Below, one piece after another: positions 1-7,864 of a stretch of DNA of 18,392 nt (its first letter is position 1; each line of letters opens with the position of its first letter). The notes under the pieces were generated by a model, which had not been told where the DNA came from, made no database searches, and worked only from the letters and a program-made list of their open reading frames with translations. The position numbers were made by a program, and so were the translations under genes. This stretch comes from CAYUST01 sp041908765 (GTDB lineage Bacteria; Patescibacteriota; Gracilibacteria; Absconditabacterales; Absconditicoccaceae), in assembly GCA_041908765.1 (NCBI GenBank), contig JAYREU010000006.1, forward strand, positions 1-18,392, given 5' to 3'.

Positions 1-161
1 AGCGCTTCAAGCGCAGTTCGAACACCTCGCGGGCCTCCGAGGGGCAAGTCAAGGGTCTTCACCGGACGAGTTACCTCGGGTTCGAACAGGGTTCCGTGCA
101 GAACGCTAGCCTTCTGCTCAATTTCTTGCTGTGTATTCTCCTGAGTCCTTTGATGTGCCAT
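1..161 (-). CDS. 5' end of an unknown protein, cut by window edge
   Basis: An ATG at 161 on the minus strand opens a frame that runs off the left edge (53 codons visible, no stop of any kind). A TAA sits two bases upstream of the ATG in the same region, so the start is well bounded. The visible product is hydrophilic and Gln/Glu-rich (begins MAHQRTQENTQQ) and later contains LDLPLGGPRGVRTALEA. I do not recognise the family. The DNA is clearly richer in G+C than the rest of the window and uses codons such as CCG, GGC and GCG that its neighbours avoid. That could mean recent transfer or a special composition. No Shine-Dalgarno is visible, and a terminator-like hairpin ends only about 11 bases before the ATG. 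It could also be a chance open frame; only homologues or the missing part would settle it. Confidence 0.45.
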   Translation of the reverse strand, partial: MAHQRTQENTQQEIEQKASVLHGTLFEPEVTRPVKTLDLPLGGPRGVRTALEA

Positions 162-172
162 TTTAGCATATG

Positions 173-196
173 AAAAAGCACTCGCCAATGCGAGTG
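173..196 (-). terminator. intrinsic terminator-like hairpin just upstream of the 161 start
   Basis: A perfect 7-bp stem (CACTCGC, 179-185, with GCGAGTG, 190-196; loop CAAT) is followed on the minus strand by five T (173-177). It has the form of a Rho-independent terminator reading leftward. It lies between no visible minus-strand gene on its right and the start at 161, so it may act as a leader attenuator rather than as a gene end. Confidence 0.5.
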
Positions 197-436
197 TTGT
201 TGCACCTATCTTGCACAACGTTCTGAAACGAGGTATATATTGGGAAATACTTTTGGGAGTAGGAATTTTTTCCATGCAGAGCAGAATATGATCAAGACAG
301 AGACTATAGTAATTATTGACATTTTTTCAATATCAATAAGAAATATTTATACAAAACATGAGGGAGAGGAGTTTATTTCCTTGCAAAGTGAGCCTATTTG
401 GGTATCTTATCAGCGGTTTTATGTCATAGGTGTACC
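197..436. other. gap upstream of pheT
   Basis: About 240 bases of mostly AT-rich DNA between the minus-strand hairpin and the pheT start. It contains a TTGACA (316-321) without a well-placed -10 box, and a weak inverted repeat around 312-338 (TTATTGA with TCAATAA). Open frames here overlap pheT and look unlike proteins. pheS is not present upstream, so pheT has its own, unidentified promoter in this gap. Confidence 0.4.
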
Positions 437-2944
437 ATGCGTTATAGTAATACCTTACTCAAAAGATATCTCTCTGTCCATCTTCCCCATGAGGAGATTA
501 TTCAGGCCATTACGCTCAAGTCCTGCGAAGTAGAGGAGTGGACGATGAGAGAGATTCCTGAACTCGTCGTCTTGGGGAAAATCATCGAGATTGGTCGTCA
601 TCCAGATGCAGACAAGCTTTTTGTATGCAAGTTGGATTGTGGCAAAGCAGGGATTTTTCAAATTTGCACAGGAGGAGAAAATGCCCTTCTAGATGCCTAT
701 GTGGCTGTTGCACTTCCTGGGTGCCACCTGCCCGCAATCAATCTCAGTATTGCACCGCGTATGATGAGAGGCCTCGAAAGCAACGGTATGATTTGTTCAA
801 AAAATGAACTAGGCATTCCCGAAGATACTGATCAGCACTGGATCTGGATCTTGCAATATCCGGCTACTCATGTGGTGTGACCAGATGATCAGCTTCCTGA
901 TATGCATGATATAACTGATGATGACCTCGGTCTCCCCCTCAAAGAAAAATATCCCCGGCTCGAAAATTGGATGGTAGAAGTCGAGAATAAAACTATCACC
1001 CACAGACCTGATTTGTTTGGTCATCTATGACTCGCAAACGAATTATATGCAATATTTGGCACTAGTACGCACTACACAAATTTGACACATGTACGCGACC
1101 AACTCACGAGTACGAACTGCCTCACACTCCTAGAGCATATGACCAAGTCATCTAGAAATATACAGATACAGTCTGATCATGTTCGTGCATATGGCACGAT
1201 TGATCTCAACGCAGTGACCGTGCAAAGATCTGACCTCTACATTAGGACACTTTTATACGATCTCGATATAACTCCCAAAAATAATTGGGTAGATTTTTCA
1301 AATTTGTTTATGTATCTCACTGGTCAACCAATACATTGTTTTGATGCAGTGACCATACAAGGTGATATCATTGTGAGACAGGCACATGCAGGGGAAACCT
1401 TTGTTGATCTCCATGGCAAAGAACACTCTCTCCTCCCTTCTGATATTGTTATTGCAGACACCAAAGGCGTCATCGCTCTGGCAGGAATAATAGGAGGTGA
1501 ACGTACTGCAGTGAGCTCAAGCACTACTACAATCGTGGTAGAGATTGCGAATTTTGACCCTGTCACCGTCAGAAGAACAGGGACGAGACTAGGCCTCAGA
1601 ACCGATGCAGAACTAAGATTTGAAAAAATGATCAATCCTTTGTTTTCTTTGGCGATGATTCCTCATCTCATGGATACGTTGTCGTACGTTGATCAAACCA
1701 AAACGGTAACGTTTGGGGGAATTACATGGCGAGCGGACAGTAATGCAACTACTGCTATGCCTCGTCTCCCTTATGAGAGAAAACGTATTGGAGAACTCCT
1801 CCGAGGTACCAATCAGCCCCAAGATGCAGAGAGCATCTGAGATACTATTCTGCATCAATTAGGATTTACTCTCGGAGATGATCGAGCCCAAGCACCTATT
1901 TGGAGATCTCCCAAAGACTGTCTCCACACAGCAGACCTCCTCGAAGAGATCGCAAGAATTCATGGCTATGATACACTCCAGGCACAAACGTACACCGATG
2001 TAGTAGATTTCAAACCTACGATGACTGAGATTGCACTTGCTGACAAAGCAATCAAATATATGATGCATACTTGCCATGCAACGCAACTAGAAACCTATCC
2101 TTGGTATGACACCGATCAACTCACCCAACTGTGACTCCCGACTAACCACCTCTTTCAGATGGCGAATAGCCTTCGTCCAGAATGGCTCTATCTCAAAGAT
2201 ACAATGCTGCGAAACTTGCTCACCTACGCGCAAAAAAACCTCTATCAACAACCCACCTGAAGCATCTTCGATATAGGTAAGACACGAAACACGACCACTT
2301 CGCCCACCGAGCAACAAAAAATTGCCTTAGTTTATCGAGCAAATCAACCTCATACACATGCTATTGACCATCCATTTTTGACGCAAAAATGACATATAGA
2401 AAAACTTCTTACACTCCTTGTTTGATCATCATGGACTTGCACACCCACCAAAGAAACCTATGCACATCCAGCTCAACAAATCATCTATCACATTGGCGAC
2501 ACTCAAGTCGGAAAACTCTTTACTGTTCATCCTGCACTTCTCCTTCATCTACGAGGGCAAGAACATCCGTGCCAAGGTACTGTCGTAGGTCGAGAAATTA
2601 ATCTCAGTATGTGCAAGGAGACACTGTCCATCGAACAGGAAACCTCACCACATACCTACGCAACACTTCAAGATCAGTTAGTGACTAAAGATATCAGTTT
2701 ACTCGTCGATCTCCAAAGTAATCTTGGTAATATCACGAGTGTGGTCAAAGAACGTTTCCCCGCCATAACTGCTATAGATTTGTTTGATATCTATGCAGGC
2801 GCTACCATACCCACAGGTAAGAAAAGCGTCTCACTTCGTCTAACTATGCTCGGAGATGGCACACGAACGAGTGAACAATTCAACGCTATACTCCAAGAGG
2901 TAGTTTCTCTTGCACAGCAGTCTGGTGCAACGATGAGAGCGTAA
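437..2944 (+). CDS. pheT: phenylalanine--tRNA ligase beta subunit
   Basis: Beta subunit of the cytoplasmic (alpha-beta)2 phenylalanyl-tRNA synthetase, which charges tRNA-Phe; the alpha subunit carries catalysis and is not encoded here. The product is 835 aa, near the usual ~800. The start fits the family N-terminus (MRYSNTLLKRYLSV). An EMAP/OB-type tRNA-binding domain spans about residues 45-150 (LGKIIEIGRHPDADKL, CTGGENA). The conserved HRPDLFGHLG lies at 189-198, followed by B3/B4 and B5 regions (HCFDA, ALAGIIGGE). A C-terminal FDX-ACB anticodon-binding domain occupies about 745-835 (VKERFPAI, LFDIYAG, KKSVSLRLTM). Seven TGA codons must be read through (878, 1028, 1838, 2132, 2258, 2390, 2423); the one at residue 198 is the conserved Gly after FGHL. 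The stop is TAA. No Shine-Dalgarno is seen (GTGTACCATG). Confidence 0.97.
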
Positions 2945-2950
2945 ATCACG

Positions 2951-3039
2951 CGTCCACTTCCCCCCTGTCAAGGGGGGACGCAGGGGGGTTTTGTAACTGA
3001 TGTAAAACCCCCTCTAACTCCCCCTTCACATGGGGAGAA
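2951..3039. repeat. inverted pair of G/C-run repeats, strong stem-loop between pheT and the sufD-like gene
   Basis: Two copies of a ~40-base unit face each other (2958-2997 and 3000-3039). Each carries a small hairpin of its own (C6-TGTCAA-G6 at 2960-2977; CTCCCC with GGGGAG at 3018-3036). The two copies also pair with each other through GGGGGTTTT (2984-2992) and AAAACCCCC (3004-3012). Sequences of this style, C-runs and G-runs with AAAACCCCC, are familiar as dispersed intergenic repeats in many bacteria. Here the element could terminate pheT transcription or protect mRNA ends. I cannot see whether it is repeated elsewhere in the genome. Confidence 0.75.
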
Positions 3040-3069
3040 CATACTACACTCAATTCTTAATTCTCTACT

Positions 3070-3732
3070 ATGTCTCTCTATGCAACCAACGATCGATCCC
3101 CCCTCACCATAGGTGCGGATTTTCATTATATTGATTGGATGCAGGGGAGTAGTGGTAGCAAACACATTCATCTCCACGAACAGAGTAAGGGGAGATATGG
3201 CTGTATAGGCATCTGAGAAGGTAAACAAAAACGAGAGATAGAGTGTACCACGCAAGCACCTGGTGGAGAGGTGAGTATTGTAGTACTTTTGATTGCTAGA
3301 CCGCATAGTGAAACACAGCTCTTCGTCAATGCAGACCTCCTCCATGATCATACTACTGTGCATATTCATCTGTTGAGTTTTCTCATGGATGAAGGCAGTG
3401 CGCAGATTGATGGGAACATTTTCATTGCGCCACAGACACATGGATGCGCGTGAAGGTTACTTGAAGAAAATATTATCTTAGGGGAAAAAACGCATCTCAA
3501 TACAATTCCCAAACTCAATATCCATACTAGCCAAGTCTCTGCAAGTCATGGTGCTACCATCCAAAGACTCAATCGTAATCATTTGTTTTACCTCACTGCC
3601 AAAGGTATTTCATTGCCTATCGCTCAGCAAATGATCATTATGGGTCATCTCGAAAACTTGCTCCAAGGAAATGGTGTCTTCTCCGAAAGAGAACTTATTA
3701 TCAAACAATGTCTCCCTTACCTCCACATCTAG
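3070..3732 (+). CDS. compact SufB/SufD-family protein (Fe-S cluster assembly scaffold-like)
   Basis: The 220-aa product matches the C-terminal core of SufB/SufD. It shows a beta-helix-like middle, then the hallmark IPKLNIHTSQVSASHGATI segment (about residues 155-173, ending in the conserved SHGAT). LNRNHLFYLTAKGIS follows, the counterpart of the family's L-x(3)-LFYL-x-SRGI helix. In the SUF system SufB and SufD form a scaffold with the ATPase SufC for Fe-S cluster assembly in the cytoplasm. Typical members exceed 400 aa; this one lacks the N-terminal domain, and no sufC or sufS is next to it. Two TGA (3214, 3451) encode Gly; the stop is TAG. The start ATG is preceded by CTACT rather than a Shine-Dalgarno. 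The 20-base gap to the next gene suggests co-transcription. SufD is the more likely subtype, but I cannot separate it firmly from SufB. Confidence 0.8.
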
Positions 3733-3752
3733 ATCTTCATTCTTTCTTCACT

Positions 3753-4688
3753 ATGGAAATTGTCTCCTATCAAGCATGACCACAAAGAATTGATATATGG
3801 CTCACGCAAAACTATCCTTATACAAGGAACTTTTTTCATCATCTTATTGCAAGAGGAAGTATTCGCGTCATCAAACAAAAGCAACCTCAGCTGGGTGAAC
3901 AACAGATCAAAAAATCCTATCTCCTGCAACCACAAGACCAGATTGTCATAGACGAACTGACCAGATTTATTGATGGAAGTGTTTTGGACGAAACGCCAGC
4001 ACGACCCATTGATATCCGTATGCAGACACCAGACTATGCGGTCATCTACAAACCCAAAGGTGTCCTGAGTCATCCAACTTCGTTGCGAGAATTACAAACA
4101 CCCTCAGTCGTAGGAGGTATGCGACACTACCTCAACAAGCAATGAATGCCCAGCCTTGGTGGCCGAGCGAGAGCAGGACTCATCCATAGACTGGATAAAG
4201 ATACTGATGGATTTATGATTATCGCACTCTCAGAACGTGGCTTAGCATATTTCAAGGAGCTTTTTATGCATAAGTCGACCATGCACGCACTCGCAGAAAA
4301 GGAGGCAGTCCCTTTACAAAAATACTATCGTGCTCGCTGTGCAATAAGTGCTGAAGGAGAGGCATTTCTCGATATGATCCAACACACCTTACCCTATTAT
4401 ATTGATGCACTAGTCCATGCGCGCATTCCTCATCCTGGCACACCAAAAAGAGGTATCACAAAAATTCTTTCATTCGAAAAAATCACACCCGAGAGTGTAG
4501 ATATACAGATGCAAATTCTCACCTGAAGAACGCACCAGATAAGATATCATCTTTCTCAGCAAGGGTTGCCCATCATAGGTGATACACTCTATGGGGCACA
4601 ACCGACCAATGCACCTATTGCACTGACTGCTTGGAAATTAACTTTTCTCGATCCTGACATGAGAGAACAGGTATTTGAACTTTCATAA
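3753..4688 (+). CDS. RluD/RluA-family 23S rRNA pseudouridine synthase
   Basis: Isomerises uridine to pseudouridine in RNA, most likely 23S rRNA. The product is 311 aa, the normal size for the family. The N-terminal ~80 residues resemble an S4-like RNA-binding domain (QRIDIWLTQNYPYTR). The catalytic domain has YAVIYKPKGVLSHP, then HRLDKDTDG (145-153) with the catalytic Asp at 148, and ends with GRTHQIRYHL (258-267) and GDTLYG. The Gly opening GRTHQIR is a TGA codon (4524), as are residues at 3777 and 4143. Start chosen at 3753 because the S4-like domain begins directly after it; it is preceded by TTCACT, without a Shine-Dalgarno. Stop TAA. It lies 20 bases after the SufD-like gene on the same strand. 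Which uridine it modifies cannot be told from sequence. Confidence 0.93.
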
Positions 4689-4705
4689 AACTACTATGCA
4701 CGCAT

Positions 4706-4885
4706 AGGAACCTCTGCAAAATATCCAAACGTAAGGATCTGTGATATCGTATGTGATGGGACGTAAAGTTATAAAAATGGCTTCAAGACGAGGTTCCTTA
4801 GGAAACTCATACTAATAAAATAACACGAAAAGCTTAAAATGAGATACATTTTGATCCTAAAATAAGAGCTTTTATGAGTTTCCTA
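4706..4885. repeat. two abutting long inverted repeats, possible structured RNA, overlapping the smpB 3' end
   Basis: Stem 1 is AGGAACCTC (4706-4714) with GAGGTTCCT (4790-4798), a perfect 9 bp. Directly next to it, stem 2 is TAGGAAACTCATA (4799-4811) with TATGAGTTTCCTA (4873-4885), a perfect 13 bp. Inside stem 2 are nested AAAAGCT/AGCTTTT (4828-4834, 4867-4873) and AAAATG/CATTTT (4836-4841, 4847-4852). The right arm covers the last codons of smpB. No T-run follows on either strand, so it is not a textbook terminator. It fills the converging gap between the RluD-type gene and smpB. It does not fold as a tRNA. Confidence 0.65.
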
Positions 4886-5330
4886 TACGTTTCAACTCCT
4901 GTTGGACAATCTTGTCGGTATCTTTTTGTTTGATCTTCGCTTTCTTATCAAATTTTTTGTTGAGTACGCCGAGTCAGAGCGTAAGTTTGAGGCGGTTGCG
5001 TGCGTCGATATGGAGATCAAGGGGCAGGAGGGTAGCGTTCCCTTTTTGGGTTTTGGTATACCATCTCAAGATTTGTTGCTTGGTGGCGAGCAGTTTTCTT
5101 TTTCTTTTGGGGAGATATCAGCTGATTTGTGAAGCTTTGGTATAGAGGGGAATGTCCATATTGTGTATCCACAAATCATTGTCCTCGATACGGATAATCG
5201 CATCCGCAATACGTCCTTGTCCAAGTTTGCAAGATTTCACTTCATAGCCAAAAAGCACAATCCCAACCGTAAGTTTGTCTTCGATAGTATAATCAAAATG
5301 TGCACGTTTATTGGTGGCTAACACCTGCAT
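4872..5330 (-). CDS. smpB: SsrA-binding protein SmpB
   Basis: SmpB binds tmRNA and guides it to stalled ribosomes for trans-translation. The product is 152 aa, the family's normal length. The N-terminus (VLATNKRAHFDYTIEDKLTVGIVLFGYEVKSCK at residues 3-35) is the canonical start. The core shows AIIRIEDNDLWIHNMDIPLY (SmpB beta-barrel), then YLPKRKRKLL and the basic tail (GVLNKKFDKKAKIKQKDTDK). Two TGA codons, at 5118-5120 and 4974-4976 (plus coordinates), encode Gly; without reassignment the protein would lose over half its length. Stop TAA. The tmRNA gene is not visible in this window. The gene converges on the RluD-type gene, and its last codons form one arm of an inverted repeat. Confidence 0.95.
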
Positions 5331-5492
5331 CTATAGAGGATCTTGAGTAAAAATTCGTCTTGGAATCCACCTTAAATAATCATGTATGCTCACTTTTTCT
5401 GTCTTGAAAAGAGCTTCACAATCAGTATATGCAAAAGGTTCGTAAAGAAAACACTTTTTTTGCGACGTATTTTATTATCATTTTGTTACCTT

Positions 5493-6020
5493 ATGAATAA
5501 AGCGTTATTATTCGCATTGTGTGCAGGTGTTCTCGTTGTTGCAGGTTGTACCAAGACAGCACCCACAAATAATGCAACAGGAGCTACTGCAGATGCTCCA
5601 GCTGGTAGCGACAAAACAGCTTTCGCTACTTGTCTTACCAACATGAACTTGAAAATGTATGGTACTGAATGGTGTGGTCACTGTAAGACTCAGAAATGAA
5701 TGTTTGGTGATGCGTTCGCAAAGGTTACGTATATAGATTGCGACAAACAGAGACAAGCTTGTATCGATGCAGGTGTCCAAGGATTTCCTACGTGGATCGA
5801 CGCAGCTGGTAACAAATATCCAGGTACACAAACATTGGAAAAATTGGCAGAAGTAGCAGGTTGTGCAATGGATGGTACAGCTACCAAAGATGCTCCTGCA
5901 GCTGAGGTTGCTCCTGCGGTAGAAACAGGTACAGCTGATACAGGTGCTAAGGCTCCTGCGGCTGAAACAGGTGCTACGGCTCCTGCAGCAGAGACGGGGT
6001 CAGTAGCTACGGGCGCATAA
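5493..6020 (+). CDS. thioredoxin-fold lipoprotein with low-complexity tail
   Basis: The 175-aa product opens with a lipoprotein signal peptide (MNKALLFALCAGVLVVAGC, lipobox VAGC, lipidated Cys19). After a short Thr/Ala linker comes a thioredoxin-like domain, about residues 48-125, with WCGHC (redox Cys61 and Cys64) and the cis-proline motif GFPTW (Pro99). Two further cysteines (83, 90) and TLEKLAE resemble the thioredoxin-like domain attached to bacterial VKOR proteins. The likely role is disulfide exchange on the outer face of the membrane, perhaps serving a VKOR-type oxidase elsewhere; that is inference. The last ~45 residues are Ala/Glu/Thr/Gly repeats (APAAETGA). One TGA (5697) gives the Gly after CKTQK. 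The frame stays open upstream to 5382, but the signal peptide fixes the start at 5493. Stop TAA; a terminator follows. Confidence 0.88.
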
Positions 6021-6049
6021 AAAACATATTGCAAATAAAGAATCGAAAG

Positions 6050-6078
6050 ATACGGACTCGCTCCGTATTTTTCTTTTT
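6050..6078 (+). terminator. intrinsic terminator of the thioredoxin-fold lipoprotein gene
   Basis: Stem ATACGGA (6050-6056) with TCCGTAT (6062-6068), loop CTCGC, then TTTTTCTTTTT. It lies 30 bases after the lipoprotein stop codon. Confidence 0.9.
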
Positions 6079-6109
6079 AAAAAAACCTCGCAGAGTAAAC
6101 TCTACGAGG
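6079..6109 (-). terminator. intrinsic terminator of the PhoH-family gene
   Basis: On the minus strand CCTCG-AGAGT pairs with ACTCT-CGAGG (6086-6109, one internal mismatch, loop AA) and is followed by seven T (6079-6085). It stands directly beside the opposing terminator at 6050-6078, a back-to-back pair between converging genes. Confidence 0.88.
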
Positions 6110-6153
6110 CAAACAAAACAGATTATTAACTCAAAAAACCAATACTTAACCCT

Positions 6154-7758
6154 TTAACAGCCTAGTCGTTTGACCAAGGCTTTGACAAACTTAGATCGAT
6201 AGACCTCTTTCAAGGTGACGTGTCCGAAGGTTTCATCCCCGGCCATGTTCTTGATCAAGTGGACCAATCCAGTTGTGTTTTCATTGAGGAAGCGAGTATC
6301 CGCAACCTGCTTGGGATCACCGGTGATAATCAGCTTAGATCCTTCAGCAAGCCTGGATGCGTATCCAATTGTCTCGGTAAGGTCAAAGTTTTGTGCATCA
6401 TCTACGATGATCACACTATTACGAAGATTCTTACCTTGTACCAAGGAGACAGTGTCAACAATAAGTTTGTTGTTCACGATGTCCTGTAAATCCGTAAAGA
6501 GTTTTTCTTTAGCTTCATCAGCTGCAGATATCTCTATTTGTTTGCGTTTGTAATTGGACAGAGCAGGTTTCCCAGTTACAGGTTTCCCAGTTACAGGTTT
6601 CCCTGTCTTTCCATTTCCATTTTGATTTTGATTTGTGCTTTTACCCTGAGGCTCTGGCTCGAGAATAAGATGTTTGGGTCGGTTATTTTTGAGAACGTTT
6701 TGAAACTCTCCCAAAATACCTTCCGCATAGGGCTCAATTTTTTCGAGTAAATTTCCCGGCAAAAAACCAACATCCTTTCCTCCCAAGGCTGAGAGTGAAC
6801 GAAAGAGAACGATTTTTTCGTATCTTCCTTGCTGCACTAATTCTAGCGCAGCGTGTACCGCAGCTGATGTTTTACCTGATCCCATAGGACCACTAATCGC
6901 AACACACGGTATATGTGACATAGCGAGATGTATGGCAGCTTCCTGGCGATAATCACGCGCATGGAAACCAAGTACCGACTGATGAGGAATATTTCGCATA
7001 AACTCAGCTTGCTGATCTACGATCCATAATCCTGCATCCTGGTGATTTTGCAAATGAACTAATTGATTCGGCAACAAAGATTTTATTTTTCCTTTTAAGG
7101 TCGGACAATCTTTGATACGTACTTTTGGCTTTTGTTTGAGCTTCTCAATCACACTTGCTGTGGTTGAAAACGTATGAATCCCATCAGAGATCTTAGAAAG
7201 ATCAACTGAAATATTACGATACGGCTCTGCATGTAATCCATTTGCCTGAGCTTCCACACGCAATCCAACATCTTGTGACACCAAGATCACTTGCTTGTCA
7301 GGGTTTTTGACCTGCAACTTCAAAGCTGCGCGCAAAATGAGACAATCATTAGTGCTCAGATAGGTTGGATTCCCTTTGAGTTTGAAATCATAGTCAGTCA
7401 ATGACATGAAATCTCCACCTCCAGGAGTCGGTACCGGAATCGAGTCAAATGGTTCATTCCCTACCAATGCATTGATCTCCTTCAACGCTTGACGTGCCTT
7501 ATAGGCCTTGTTTTCGTCTTTGTGCGTTTTGAGATTATTGAGCTCGTCAATGACCACCGTAGGAGTCCGCACAGGATTGTCTTTGAATCCTCTGGGAACC
7601 TCTGAGGCTATGATATGCACAGAGGTATCCGTGACATAGATCGCCACTTTTTTGTCCTCCTGCTTTGCATGACCATTGCCATTGGTGGTTTTTGAATTAT
7701 TTCCTGTTTTGCTACCTTTGGTTTCTACAACCGTTGTTTCTACTGTGTCTCCTGACAT
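6154..7758 (-). CDS. PhoH2-type protein: PIN domain plus PhoH ATPase
   Basis: The 534-aa product has the two-domain plan of PhoH2/YlaK proteins. In this family an N-terminal PIN ribonuclease domain is coupled to a PhoH NTPase/RNA helicase. The PIN domain covers about residues 37-175, with acidic residues at the expected places (D44 in TDTSV, E72 in VIDEL, D138 in STND, D163 in SQD). The ATPase covers about 265-534. It has Walker A GPMGSGKT near residue 290, a Walker B-like VIIVDDAQN (Asp where PhoH usually has Glu), ITGDPKQ and a C-terminal LKEVYRS arginine motif. An insert near residue 390 contains TGKPV tandem repeats. None of its 41 glycines is encoded by TGA, unlike its neighbours. The start gives a polar Thr/Gly/Asn-rich leader before the PIN fold. 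Stop TAA. Confidence 0.93.
   Translation of the reverse strand: MSGDTVETTVVETKGSKTGNNSKTTNGNGHAKQEDKKVAIYVTDTSVHIIASEVPRGFKDNPVRTPTVVIDELNNLKTHKDENKAYKARQALKEINALVGNEPFDSIPVPTPGGGDFMSLTDYDFKLKGNPTYLSTNDCLILRAALKLQVKNPDKQVILVSQDVGLRVEAQANGLHAEPYRNISVDLSKISDGIHTFSTTASVIEKLKQKPKVRIKDCPTLKGKIKSLLPNQLVHLQNHQDAGLWIVDQQAEFMRNIPHQSVLGFHARDYRQEAAIHLAMSHIPCVAISGPMGSGKTSAAVHAALELVQQGRYEKIVLFRSLSALGGKDVGFLPGNLLEKIEPYAEGILGEFQNVLKNNRPKHLILEPEPQGKSTNQNQNGNGKTGKPVTGKPVTGKPALSNYKRKQIEISAADEAKEKLFTDLQDIVNNKLIVDTVSLVQGKNLRNSVIIVDDAQNFDLTETIGYASRLAEGSKLIITGDPKQVADTRFLNENTTGLVHLIKNMAGDETFGHVTLKEVYRSKFVKALVKRLGC
6564..6603 (-). repeat. 15-bp tandem repeat inside the PhoH-family gene
   Basis: The unit CAGGTTTCCCAGTTA occurs at 6564-6578 and 6579-6593, with a third partial copy to 6603. 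It encodes repeated TGKPV in the linker inserted between the ATPase motifs. As a 15-bp unit it keeps frame, so copy number could vary between strains without breaking the protein. Confidence 0.9.
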
Positions 7759-7797
7759 AAGAATTTTTTTGAACTGTTAATAAATAATTTTTTCTAC

Positions 7798-7833
7798 ACC
7801 ACGGTAATACGCAGTTATTGTGTAACTGCAAGA
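7798..7833 (-). promoter_or_regulatory. possible promoter with an operator-like palindrome upstream of the PhoH-family gene
   Basis: A perfect inverted repeat, GCAGTTA (7811-7817) with TAACTGC (7823-7829), lies about 55-70 bases upstream of the start. On the minus strand it sits in the spacer of a weak promoter match: TTGCAG, 16 bases, TATTAC. The palindrome is seen directly; its role as an operator is inference. Confidence 0.35.
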
Positions 7834-7864
7834 GTATTGTAGTATAATGATATTGACATAGTAG

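Noticed and set aside
10..100. Two TTCGAA-containing stretches that look like tRNA T-loops
   Set aside because: The flanking bases do not form a T-stem, and no acceptor or anticodon arm can be placed. They fit better as codons of the minus-strand frame.
437..2944. pheT as a pseudogene with seven premature stops
   Set aside because: All apparent stops are TGA, conserved motifs continue across them, and no TAA, TAG or frameshift occurs. This is code 25, not decay.
2968..3441. 157-aa minus-strand frame
   Set aside because: Antisense to the SufB/SufD-like gene and the G/C-run repeat; no family resemblance.
4706..4798. tRNA or part of tmRNA near smpB
   Set aside because: A 9-bp end stem encloses ~75 bases, but there is no T-loop, anticodon arm or tag-peptide frame.
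5690..6034. 114-aa minus-strand Ala/Pro/Val repeat protein
   Set aside because: Mirror of the low-complexity tail of the thioredoxin-fold lipoprotein; no start context and no independent support.
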